From CAYFLR01 sp964343805 (lineage in GTDB: Bacteria; Bdellovibrionota_B; Oligoflexia; CAYFLR01): a stretch of 64,000 bases of DNA. Each line of letters starts with the position of its first letter. The first letter of the stretch is position 1. Below, one piece after another: positions 55,955-63,725 of this stretch. The notes beneath the pieces are model-generated. The model worked only from the letters and a program-made list of their open reading frames with translations. It made no database searches and was not told where the DNA came from. The DNA lies in assembly GCA_964343805.1 (NCBI GenBank), contig CAYFLR010000027.1:1-64000 (forward strand), given 5' to 3'. The translations under genes and the position numbers were made by a program.

Positions 55955-56764
55955 TTAATTATCTAGTTCTTTGTCATCTAATTCATTATAGTCAGGTAAA
56001 TTAGAATAATAATCTAACAGTGAATTAATCGTAATCTCTTTATCACAGTACTCTCCACTATCTATTCCTGAACGGGCATTTTTCCATGGATCTTCAATGT
56101 GGGTTAAATGACTTAATGTATCACCATCAAGACCACCAAATTTCTCTAACGCCCAGTTGATACATGATTGCTGTTCAATTGACAAATTATTCTGATTTCC
56201 AAATGTTAAGTTAGTAGTGTATTTCTTTCCTTTATGTTTATTAAAAAGCTCTCTTACAACAGGTCCTGCAGTCCAAGCCTCAATCTTTTCAACAAATAAA
56301 GGTTTTTTATATTTTGTCAAAAACTCAACCTGAGAATAGTAAACTAATTTCTGTAGTTTCATAACAGTTGAATCTCTAGATATGCGATTGTTGATGTATT
56401 CAGCAACATCAAGCACATTAACTGGTACGTCATTTCCAATTACCTTTTTTACCTGTTGGACAGAGAATTGTAACCCAATAGCTCCCAGAATGGCCATTAC
56501 ATTATGAATACTTGGGATGCTTTGGCCAGTTAAAATTTTATGTAAAGACTGTCGAGAAATTCCGGCTTTTTCTGCTAGTTCAATTTTACCACGAGCAGTT
56601 GCTACATCTTTGATTGCCTGAATCAAATATTGGCAATCATTTTTTGTATGAAGATTAGGTGTTTCTAAAGCTTCTTTTATGTGTAGAAAAACCAATTCAT
56701 CGCTCTCTTTAAGGTCTTCAATTAAATGATCATCGAAGCTAGAGCCTAAATGTTTATTATTCAT
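55955..56764 (-). CDS. HI1420-type antitoxin fused to a Panacea (DUF4065) domain
   Basis: 269 residues from ATG 56764; an upstream in-frame extension is only the toxin's 3' end. Residues 10-110 are a downstream-HI1420-like antitoxin with HTH: LIQAIKDVATARGKIELAEK, AGISRQSLHKILTGQSIPS. Residues 125-265 match the Panacea/DUF4065 domain: VLDVAEYINNR, MKLQKLVYYSQVEFLTKYKK, PLFVEKIEAWTAGPVVRELF. Panacea domains occur in antitoxins with many unrelated toxins. The start overlaps the toxin stop by 8 bp. Confidence 0.82.
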   Translation of the reverse strand: MNNKHLGSSFDDHLIEDLKESDELVFLHIKEALETPNLHTKNDCQYLIQAIKDVATARGKIELAEKAGISRQSLHKILTGQSIPSIHNVMAILGAIGLQFSVQQVKKVIGNDVPVNVLDVAEYINNRISRDSTVMKLQKLVYYSQVEFLTKYKKPLFVEKIEAWTAGPVVRELFNKHKGKKYTTNLTFGNQNNLSIEQQSCINWALEKFGGLDGDTLSHLTHIEDPWKNARSGIDSGEYCDKEITINSLLDYYSNLPDYNELDDKELDN

Positions 56765-57156
56765 GATTGCTCTCCTCTTTCTTACTGGAAATATAGTATT
56801 TCCATCTAGTTTCTGCTTCTTCAATATCTGCTTGTTGGCTTGCCTTTTTTCCACCATTTAATAAAATTATTATTTCACATAAGTAACAGAGGAAAAACGC
56901 ATGAGAAATNNNNNNNNNNGATTCCAAAATAAACTCTATATCCAGGTCCATAATCAATTTTAAGTTCACCAAAATTTCCAGCTAAAAATCTATGATCACC
57001 AAAGTTGCCTTTACCAGCTCTTTCAATGTGCTTCCTTATTTTAGTTAATTCCACAACCTTTTTTTTCTTTCTCAGTTTTTTGAACCATTCTTTTACTGGC
57101 TCCAGACCATTTTCATCTGCATAAAAATTAACTTTTCGTTCTTTCGCAATAGCCAT
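56757..57156 (-). CDS. Gp49/HigB-type (RelE superfamily) toxin, split by an assembly gap
   Basis: The N-terminal part (57156-56920) reads FYADENGLEPVKEWFKKLRK, then FGDHRFLAGNFGELKIDYGP and YRVYFGI, a Gp49/HI1419-type toxin. After ten Ns the frame changes and continues LCEIIILLNGGKKASQQADI then EEAETRWKYYISSK, the conserved end of the same family. The two halves are therefore one gene of about 130 residues with unknown gap size. Predicted ribosome-dependent mRNA interferase, first gene of the pair. Confidence 0.82.
56910..56919. other. Assembly gap (10 N)
   Basis: Run of N inside the Gp49-type toxin gene. Confidence 0.99.
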
Positions 57157-57199
57157 TTTACAACAACACGTCCCTATTACTTATATCGACATTTTACCA

Positions 57200-57218
57200 A
57201 AAAAGTAAACTACTTTTT
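57200..57218 (-). promoter_or_regulatory. Palindromic operator candidate of the Gp49/Panacea pair
   Basis: Perfect inverted repeat AAAAAGTA-aac-TACTTTTT, 43 bp upstream of the toxin start codon. A possible site for the HTH antitoxin. Confidence 0.5.
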
Positions 57219-57311
57219 ACATATAATTTAAAAAATGTCAACTTTGCATTACTTAGCCTTCATAAGGTATAGATAATGCAGGCTTTTATTAAAAACAAAC
57301 TTTAAGGCAAA

Positions 57312-57458
57312 GAATAAATGAACCATCGTGAAATAAAATGAAGAAAAATGAACTAAAATGAAGTTTGAAAGCTGTGGTAAGGACTCAAACTTGCTTTAAC
57401 TAGTTGAAATCCTTTGTTAATGTTGTTGCCCGTTCGATAATTCGGGTAGTTCGGGCAT
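57312..57458. repeat. TGAA-rich left flank and core copy E
   Basis: 57312-57368 has six TGAA words (GTGAAATAAAATGAAG, AATGAACTAAAATGAAG). About 75 bp later core cgggtagttcgggcat lies at 57443-57458. Sequence between words and core is not shared with copies C and F, but the spacing and layout are. Confidence 0.75.
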
Positions 57459-57614
57459 TAACTTGTTATCCTACTGTAATTATAATACTTATCCCAATTC
57501 CCTCTCAAAACCTATGCGGAATGAGGCGGAACGGAATGACATTTTTGTGAGTTGATTTGTAATTGAAAAACAGGGGGTTGTCAAATTGATGCCTAGGCGG
57601 CCCCGCCCGAATTA
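57443..57614. repeat. 172 bp right-flank block after core E, with inverted core-like ends
   Basis: Identical to 63206-63377 except for one clear mismatch. Begins with the core (..TTCGGGCAT) and ends ATGCCTAGGCGGCCCCGCCC then GAATTA, that is, an inverted core carrying a GC insertion. Inside are GCGGAA words and no coding frame. Confidence 0.88.
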
Positions 57615-57654
57615 AGTCAGCTCCCATTCAGTGGATAAAAAGTCCTTCAAGCTA

Positions 57655-59457
57655 TTAACCTAATTTTTGAACAATTTTTTCTACAGTAATTGGCTTTTTA
57701 ATAAATATTGATTCATCTTCTAATTTTATGTCTTGATTGGAAGCTAATAAATAGATCGAATCAGGAATAATTTTCTTCATTGCGTTAATAGTGTCTATTC
57801 CATTTTCAGCATCTTGTCCAAGGTTATATTCAGATATCACAAGATTGAATAAAAATTCAAAGCTAAGGTCCTTCGCCTCACTAGAGTTCTTACAAGTAAT
57901 AATATCAGCGTTGGGAAAGACCTCTGAAAGGATGTTTTGCTGTTGTTCAAGCTGAATTGAATCATTATCAATTATCAGCACAAATCTTACCTTTTTAATT
58001 TTATCTCTGATTTGTTGAAGAGGATCAATTTTTTCTCTAATTTGAGCAGATTCTACAGACTCTTTTTTTTGTATAGGCTCTAGGTATAAATCACTTACTC
58101 TAAACGATTCAGTTTTAGTTGGGTTTAAGACATCTTGATTTTTATTAAAAGGGAATATCAACTTAAATTCTGGTCCATTAGGAGTATTATATATTTGGAT
58201 TTGACCTCCATGAGCTTGAACAATCTGGTTACTTATGGCTAAACCAAGCCCAGTGCCTTTTGTCTTACCAAAAGTAGCAAAGGGTTCTAGCAATTGCGAT
58301 AAATTATCTTTAGGTATTGCAGGTCCATCATCTCCTAAAATTATACAAATGTGTTCCCCTTCTCCTCTTACCACATTCAACCAAATAGTTCCCTTTCCTT
58401 TCATAGCTTCATTAGCATTGCAAATCAGATTCTGAAAAACTCGGCTCATTTTATTTTTATCAAATTGAAAAGTAAAATCCTCCGGGATAGATATATCGAA
58501 CTGAATTGGTGACTTTTGATTTGATAAAAATAACTCTTTAATAATGGACCTAAAAAAATCATCTAAGTCAACCGACTCAATAACCATCTCTTTTTTCTTT
58601 GAGAATTCCATCATGTCATCTAACATAGAACTAACCGAGTTAACTGAGCCAATTATTGATGCACTAGTCTCCTTTATATATTCTTGATCATTCAAATGAT
58701 TTGGAAGCATATCTAGAAAGGTTTTTAAATTATTGAAAGGCCTACGTATATCATGAGAAATTAAAGAGGTGGCAGTTCCTATTGCTGCCAATTTTGATTG
58801 TTCATTTAGCCTCTTATTCAACTCCTCTCTAGCAATAAAAACCTCATAAAACTTCTGGATAACGATCCGGATAGCTTGGTAATCAATTTTATTTTTAAGA
58901 TTGAGAATATTTTCTGCGGTTACACTTTGTGACTGCAAAAGGTTGAAGTCTTCAAAAATTTTGTGAACTTTATGGTTAAAAATAAGTAATGGCAGTGATA
59001 CCGCTAAAAGAATACAAAATAGAACCACTGAAAAAAGAATGAAAACCCCTTTAGTCTGAATATTGACAGTAGCTTTAAGAGCTTCGATATCAATACAAAA
59101 TCTTATAGTAGCCCTTTTTTGACCATAATAAAGAATATCCTTCTGATCACAAAATGACTCTCCATCCATATCAGATGGATTAGCATAGGATACTTTAATA
59201 TTTTGGTCATCAGCATCAATAATAGTGATTGATCTGGTATGTGCTGTTTCTAGTGTTCTAAATAGAGTATGAATCCTAATATAATCTTTCTTTTGATAAT
59301 AGGACGAAATGAAATCAAGAAGAGACTCAATTTTATTATTAATCTCCTGCTTTTCCTTATCAATTGCTTGATTGATAGAGTTGGTGGAAAATATGAACCC
59401 ACCGGCAACAGTTGCGGTTATTATTAATAAAAGACTTATAATGCTATACTTTTTCAC
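57655..59457 (-). CDS. Hybrid sensor histidine kinase with altered receiver domain
   Basis: 600 residues. Helix 1 at about 5-25, a ~105-residue extracytoplasmic sensor, helix 2 at about 130-160, HisKA with H-box SLISHDIRRPFNNLKTFLD, HATPase with LICNANEAMKG, GDDGPAI and TKGTGLGLAISNQ. The C-terminal receiver (about 490-600) has IIDNDS and FIKKPI, but the phosphoacceptor Asp is replaced by E543 in VISEYNLG. Glu often mimics a phosphorylated state. It overlaps the binding-protein gene by 4 bp and is last in the module 5 operon; no DNA-binding regulator is in the module. Confidence 0.88.
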   Translation of the reverse strand: MKKYSIISLLLIITATVAGGFIFSTNSINQAIDKEKQEINNKIESLLDFISSYYQKKDYIRIHTLFRTLETAHTRSITIIDADDQNIKVSYANPSDMDGESFCDQKDILYYGQKRATIRFCIDIEALKATVNIQTKGVFILFSVVLFCILLAVSLPLLIFNHKVHKIFEDFNLLQSQSVTAENILNLKNKIDYQAIRIVIQKFYEVFIAREELNKRLNEQSKLAAIGTATSLISHDIRRPFNNLKTFLDMLPNHLNDQEYIKETSASIIGSVNSVSSMLDDMMEFSKKKEMVIESVDLDDFFRSIIKELFLSNQKSPIQFDISIPEDFTFQFDKNKMSRVFQNLICNANEAMKGKGTIWLNVVRGEGEHICIILGDDGPAIPKDNLSQLLEPFATFGKTKGTGLGLAISNQIVQAHGGQIQIYNTPNGPEFKLIFPFNKNQDVLNPTKTESFRVSDLYLEPIQKKESVESAQIREKIDPLQQIRDKIKKVRFVLIIDNDSIQLEQQQNILSEVFPNADIITCKNSSEAKDLSFEFLFNLVISEYNLGQDAENGIDTINAMKKIIPDSIYLLASNQDIKLEDESIFIKKPITVEKIVQKLG

Positions 59458-60869
59458 TTATAATTCTGAGACCTTTTGAGGTTTTTTATTTGATAGTTTG
59501 CATTAATTTTCTCATTTAATGGCCAGATAAACTTTTTAGAAAAATAGTAATCCCTAGATATTTGCCCCATGATCAATATTTGATGGTTTTCAACCAAAGA
59601 CCTGCTCATGGTTTTTAAAACTTGTTCTTTTGATTCATAATTAGCCAGATCAGGAAAAATAACATAGTATTTGTTCAGTATTGGATTTTCCACGCTAGTT
59701 AATTTTAACTTTGATTTACTATAAAAGATCTCAAAATTCCTCATATAATCAATATAATCCATATCCATACTGGTTAACATAATATCATATTTTCCCTCAC
59801 CAATTACTTTGGTAAATTCTGGAGCTTCATAATATACAACCTCTGGTTTAATATTTAACGGAACCAAATCTTTATCTAAGATACTCTGAAACCTTTCTGC
59901 TAACTCTTTTCTGTAGGTGACAACCTTCAATTTTTTAATAACTTTTTCCTTTTGAGATTGGCACTTTTGAGATACATTCCCTCTTTCCCCTCCCAGGAAA
60001 CCAACAGGCAAGTACGCTTTTATTGGAAGGAAATCCAACTCTGGGTATATCCTTCTAAGGTTATCTAGTTTGGTACAATTCCAAACTGTTTTCCTGAGCC
60101 CAGAATCTTGGATATTTAGGATCAAGCCAATGGTTATCATGCTCACAATAGGAATTTTATTTTGTTTTATCAGGTAGGGTTTTTGGTCTTGAGTAGGGAC
60201 TATCTTATTAAAATCGTCAATGGAAGCCAAATTATAACCAAGCGACTTCCTTTTCTCATGATTGTTAGCCCATTTATAGAAATTAATAGTTTTTATATTT
60301 GGTTGTTGAGTTTTTTCCCATGCTTTTAAAACTAAAATTTCTTCAGTCCATTTACTGATCTTATAAGGAGAAATTCCCAGTAAAGATCTGTCATTAATGC
60401 TTTTAGGATGAATAAAAATCGACTTTTCCACTGACAAATCATAAATAAATTTATAATAGCTACTTTCAAAAACAATGCTTAAACATTGTTTATTCTTTTT
60501 AGTTATTGAGAGAGGAGTTTTTTTCAAAACTTTATTTTCTACATGTAGTTTTAAATTAAAGAGAAGATGGTCCACAATGACAGCATCTCCATTGGAAAAA
60601 TTCAATCCTGTTTTTAAGCATAGGGTAAACATTTTGAAATTATTATTAATAGTAAGTGAGTCAATTATATCAGTTTCATATTTACTCTCAGTCACATTTT
60701 TAAAAATTGTTTCATGCAGTTGTCTTAGGATAAAGAAAAAGGGGACGAAATTAAACTCCTTGAAGTTCAATGTTTTAGGAATATTCGGAACAAGAACATT
60801 GTAAGTCTCGCTTCTTAATTCACCCAGTAAAATAAAACCAATGACGATTGATAGTAAAAACTTCTTCAC
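59454..60869 (-). CDS. Family 5 (oligopeptide-type) periplasmic binding protein
   Basis: 471 residues, signal peptide ending near ELRS-ET. Family 5 features: LRQLHETIFKN, LCLKTGLNFSNGDAVIVDHL, GISPYKISKW, and a C-terminal lobe with YDIMLTSMDMDYID. These proteins bind oligopeptides or nickel/sugar compounds. No ABC transporter genes are near; instead it lies between an acetyltransferase gene (1 bp apart) and a histidine kinase gene (4 bp overlap). A sensory role, presenting a peptide to the kinase, is inferred. Confidence 0.8.
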   Translation of the reverse strand: MKKFLLSIVIGFILLGELRSETYNVLVPNIPKTLNFKEFNFVPFFFILRQLHETIFKNVTESKYETDIIDSLTINNNFKMFTLCLKTGLNFSNGDAVIVDHLLFNLKLHVENKVLKKTPLSITKKNKQCLSIVFESSYYKFIYDLSVEKSIFIHPKSINDRSLLGISPYKISKWTEEILVLKAWEKTQQPNIKTINFYKWANNHEKRKSLGYNLASIDDFNKIVPTQDQKPYLIKQNKIPIVSMITIGLILNIQDSGLRKTVWNCTKLDNLRRIYPELDFLPIKAYLPVGFLGGERGNVSQKCQSQKEKVIKKLKVVTYRKELAERFQSILDKDLVPLNIKPEVVYYEAPEFTKVIGEGKYDIMLTSMDMDYIDYMRNFEIFYSKSKLKLTSVENPILNKYYVIFPDLANYESKEQVLKTMSRSLVENHQILIMGQISRDYYFSKKFIWPLNEKINANYQIKNLKRSQNYK

Positions 60870-60870
60870 T

Positions 60871-61671
60871 CTAGCCTCTTTTTATATAGACATAACTAGT
60901 TTCTTTAAAACCAATCTTTTTATAAAAATTACATCCTCTAGTGTTCGCTTTTAAGGCTGAAACTTTTATTGGTACTTCATACTTATTCAGAAAATTTTGT
61001 AAGATCCGATGGATTTGACGACGTTCACTTTTGTCTAATTGAGTATCCGTATAATAGGTCACAATATCTGACTTTACAGCCCTAACAAGGTTTTGAGGTG
61101 GATTATTCTCCCCAGATCTGACTCCCAGATCTGCAACTATTTTTTTATTCTTAAAAACCATAATATGATCTAAAGTGGGGTTCACCTTTTTAACGTAACC
61201 AAGTAAATCACTTTTGCCAAACTCTTCTATGAATTCTTTATAATAATTATTATTCCAAAGTTCTAAGATTTGGTTAAAATCACCATCAGTAAAATTATCC
61301 ACTTTAATCTTAAAAGTGTTGTTATCATTTTGTTCATTATCAACCAAGAATGGTTGAGTACGGTAAAAATTGACCGCTAAATAATAATTTTTTAGTGTTT
61401 TCAGGATCTCAGATGCGGCATGGTGTGTATAAAGGGCTACTGCAAAAAATTGATTCTGCTTGTCGACATCTTCTAGTAATTTTTCTAATTGGATTTTAAT
61501 ATCCTTGTTAAATACTGGAATAAAAACACTCAACTCTTTCATAGTTTCAAAATGTAACTCTTCAAAAGTCATGATTTCACAACCAAATTGTGAAGTGTCA
61601 CCACCAACAGCAAGTGTGTTAACAAATTCCGTAATCATTTCAAAAAAAGCATTTTCTGATAATTTAATCAT
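60871..61671 (-). CDS. GNAT-family N-acetyltransferase
   Basis: 266 residues from ATG 61671, chosen because AGGAGA lies upstream and the start then overlaps the radical SAM stop by 8 bp. The C-terminal half has GNAT features: LDHIMVFKNKKIVADLGV, then SALKANTRGCNFYKKIGFKE near the end (the N-x-x-A/C-x-x-x-Y-x-x-x-G-F pattern). The N-terminal ~110 residues are helical and not recognised. Its place directly after the radical SAM gene suggests it acts on the same product. Confidence 0.75.
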   Translation of the reverse strand: MIKLSENAFFEMITEFVNTLAVGGDTSQFGCEIMTFEELHFETMKELSVFIPVFNKDIKIQLEKLLEDVDKQNQFFAVALYTHHAASEILKTLKNYYLAVNFYRTQPFLVDNEQNDNNTFKIKVDNFTDGDFNQILELWNNNYYKEFIEEFGKSDLLGYVKKVNPTLDHIMVFKNKKIVADLGVRSGENNPPQNLVRAVKSDIVTYYTDTQLDKSERRQIHRILQNFLNKYEVPIKVSALKANTRGCNFYKKIGFKETSYVYIKRG

Positions 61672-62548
61672 GACTTTCTCCTGGACAGAATTTCTTTTTA
61701 AAGTAGTATTCACAGTATGAGCAAATAGCTATTGTCCTTATGGGATATTTGATTTTTGTTAATTCGGAAAGAATTTTAGGATTCACAAAATTCTCTTGAT
61801 TTAAAAATTTGTAAAAATCTGATTCTATATACTCGCCCAGTGAAGGCATGTAGACAAAGTGATCATATTTCTCGCTGTTTGCAAGCAGATTACCACAACA
61901 GGAGGTAAAACCTTTCTGGGGTATGTAAATAAATTTATCAATCAATGGACAACACCTTGATTCCAGTTCAGACTTTTCAGTAAAGACTTCATCTCGAAAG
62001 CCTATTTTATTTACCTTTGCTCTTCCAAATGGGAATACATATTGATATTTTATTTTATGATTAAATAGTTTTTCTAAGGATTTAATATCCAGAATATCTA
62101 TCGGTGTTTCGATCCGAGCTACCATACTTGTTGGCATCCCTTTTGACTTACAATAATCAATAAGTAACTTTAACTTTTTTGAATCTATGAATTCAGCATG
62201 GTATTTATCTACTGAAATACTCACCCACTTAATCCAGTCTATCTGATTAAATATTTGATCGATCTTCTCTTCTGAAGTAGAAAACCAACCGTTGGTGATC
62301 AACCCAAATTCAGTTTCTTTATTTTTTGTTTTATCTATTAAGATTTTTATTTCATTCATTAAGGAAAGGTCAATTGTTGGCTCCCCCCCTGCAAAATTGA
62401 TATTACTGAATGAATAGTTTTTAAATGTATCAAATAAAACGGTTTTATCATTTGAATTGAGTATCTCAGGGGAAGTAGGGGTACAGGATAGAATGCAGTG
62501 CCTACATTCGAAGTTGCATTTATTAAAAAGAATAACTTCTAATTCCAT
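61664..62548 (-). CDS. Radical SAM protein with SPASM-like C-terminal Cys cluster
   Basis: 294 residues. The [4Fe-4S]-SAM motif CNFECRHC (C11, C15, C18) lies at the very N-terminus, followed by INFAGGEPTI. The C-terminal region has many Cys: ESRCCPLIDKFIYIPQKGFT, SCCGNLL, and CSYCEYYFKKKFC, as in SPASM or twitch domains that bind extra clusters in peptide-modifying enzymes. It is the first gene of the module 5 operon and lies divergently, 204 bp from a small secreted peptide gene, a typical arrangement for a ribosomal peptide modification system. Confidence 0.85.
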   Translation of the reverse strand: MELEVILFNKCNFECRHCILSCTPTSPEILNSNDKTVLFDTFKNYSFSNINFAGGEPTIDLSLMNEIKILIDKTKNKETEFGLITNGWFSTSEEKIDQIFNQIDWIKWVSISVDKYHAEFIDSKKLKLLIDYCKSKGMPTSMVARIETPIDILDIKSLEKLFNHKIKYQYVFPFGRAKVNKIGFRDEVFTEKSELESRCCPLIDKFIYIPQKGFTSCCGNLLANSEKYDHFVYMPSLGEYIESDFYKFLNQENFVNPKILSELTKIKYPIRTIAICSYCEYYFKKKFCPGESHD

Positions 62549-62689
62549 AAATATTGATAACCCTTCTATTTCTATAAGCTAATTGTTCATAACAATACCT
62601 GAAAAAGAAAAATTACACTATTATGAATTAAAAACATTAAGCTAATTTGGCATTCTATCAATTTATTTTATATTTTTACAATAATTAGA

Positions 62690-62720
62690 TTGATATTATT
62701 GATGATTAGTGCTATATAAT
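62690..62720 (+). promoter_or_regulatory. Candidate promoter of the small peptide gene
   Basis: TTGATA (62690-62695) and TATAAT (62715-62720) with a long 19 bp spacer; TGC just before TATATAAT may act as an extended -10. The start codon is 33 bp downstream with GGAG 8 bp before it. Confidence 0.4.
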
Positions 62721-62752
62721 CATTGGGTTTAATCTCTTTGGGAGAAAAATTA

Positions 62753-63007
62753 ATGAGTATTAATAATAAATTAGCAATTCTATTACTTTCAATTGGTCTT
62801 TTTAGCAGCCTAGAATTTGCTCAAAATTATGTATCTGGTCTTAATGGGAAAGAAAAATCTGATTTATTAGAAAATCTAAAAGGTGAAAAGAAGTCTGATA
62901 GTTCTGAAATTTTATTAGCAGTTGTCATGTACTACCCAGCACCTCCTGACAGTGGTGGCGATGATGATGTTTTTAAAGGCAAAACAGATGTCAAAAAGAT
63001 CGTCTAA
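62753..63007 (+). CDS. Small secreted peptide, possible precursor of a modified signal peptide
   Basis: 84 residues from ATG 62753 (GGAG 8 bp upstream). N-terminal signal-like segment (KLAILLLSIGLFSSLEFA), then a Lys/Asp/Glu-rich middle (KEKSDLLENLKGEKKSDSSE), then ILLAVVMYYPAPPDSGGDDD and a short basic tail. It is the only gene pointing right in module 5 and shares the intergenic region with the radical SAM operon. No known family. It could be a RiPP-like precursor or pheromone; equally it could be an unrelated small exported protein. Confidence 0.55.
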   Translation: MSINNKLAILLLSIGLFSSLEFAQNYVSGLNGKEKSDLLENLKGEKKSDSSEILLAVVMYYPAPPDSGGDDDVFKGKTDVKKIV

Positions 63008-63069
63008 TTAAGCAACTATCAGCCAGATTAGTTAGACATTAATTTAACAGTTTTCATTCCTGATTCTTT

Positions 63070-63221
63070 GTGAAATAAAATGAACTCCCGGTGAAAAACA
63101 ATGAAATACCAGTGAAGAGAAATGAAATGGATTAGAGTAGGAAGGCTTACCATACTTAGTAACACATTGAATATATTAGATTAATTATCATACCCAAGAC
63201 CAAATCGGGTAGTTCGGGCAT
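63070..63221. repeat. TGAA-rich left flank and core copy F (152 bp)
   Basis: Nearly identical to 50297-50448 (about 3 mismatches), including the TGAA words, the AT-rich spacer and core cgggtagttcgggcat at 63206-63221. It directly precedes a 172 bp block like that at 57443. Confidence 0.88.
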
Positions 63222-63377
63222 TAACTTGTTATCCTACTGTAATTATAATACTTATCCCAATTCCCTCTCAAAACCTATGCGGAATGAGGCGGAACGGAAT
63301 GACATTTTTGTGAGTTGATTTGTAATTGAAAAACAGGGGGTTGTCAAATTGATGCCTAGGCGGCCCCACCCGAATTA
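63206..63377. repeat. 172 bp right-flank block after core F
   Basis: Same as 57443-57614; ends GCCTAGGCGGCCCCACCC then GAATTA. The IS3-family element starts 4 bp further on. Confidence 0.88.
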
Positions 63378-63458
63378 TACTTGACCTTTCCCCCAAATTT
63401 CGGACCATTTGCAATTGAAGGCTCTGTATGGCATAAGACATGACATAAGGAGAGCTAA

Positions 63459-63725
63459 ATGAAAAAGAAGCGATTTACAGAAGAGCAGATAATCAAAGCC
63501 TTAAAACGAAATGAAGCCGGGGAAACTGCTGTAGACATATGTCGAGAGCTGGGAGTTGCGAATACAACCTTCTATTACTGGAAACAGAAATATAGTGGAA
63601 TGGAGGTGCGTGATGCACAGCGCCTAAAATCCTTAGAAGAAGAAAATAAACGATTAAAAAGAATGGTTGCTGAGCAAGCTTTAGATATACAGATGCTCAA
63701 GGATGTAAACTCAAAAAAGTGGTGA
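63459..63725 (+). CDS. IS3-family transposase OrfA
   Basis: 88 residues: a helix-turn-helix (RFTEEQIIKALKRNEAGETA, ELGVANTTFYYWKQKY) followed by a leucine-zipper segment (RLKSLEEENKRLKRMVAEQA), the standard OrfA. Near the end the heptamer A-AAA-AAG (63713-63719, read as tca aaa aag) is a classic -1 slippery site joining it to OrfB. Confidence 0.93.
   Translation: MKKKRFTEEQIIKALKRNEAGETAVDICRELGVANTTFYYWKQKYSGMEVRDAQRLKSLEEENKRLKRMVAEQALDIQMLKDVNSKKW

Noticed and set aside
56757..56972. Separate small protein across the gap at 56910
   Set aside because: Its readable part is the conserved C-terminus of the Gp49-type toxin, so it is the second half of the gene starting at 57156.
57443..57458. 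Small independent ORFs starting at each MPELP core copy
   Set aside because: Outside mutM the frame from each core stops within a few codons or has no conserved continuation.
63063..63140. CRISPR-like array from the regularly spaced TGAA words
   Set aside because: The words are only 4-8 bp with no constant repeat of 20 bp or more, no unique spacers of even length and no cas genes.
40160..63377. Integron-type gene cassette array with attC sites
   Set aside because: The repeats are direct copies of a gene start with a 16 bp core and lack the paired GTTRRRY/RYYYAAC boxes; modules contain multi-gene operons in both orientations, and the recombinase remnant sits beside the core in the manner of an ICE integrase, with no visible integron-integrase patch.
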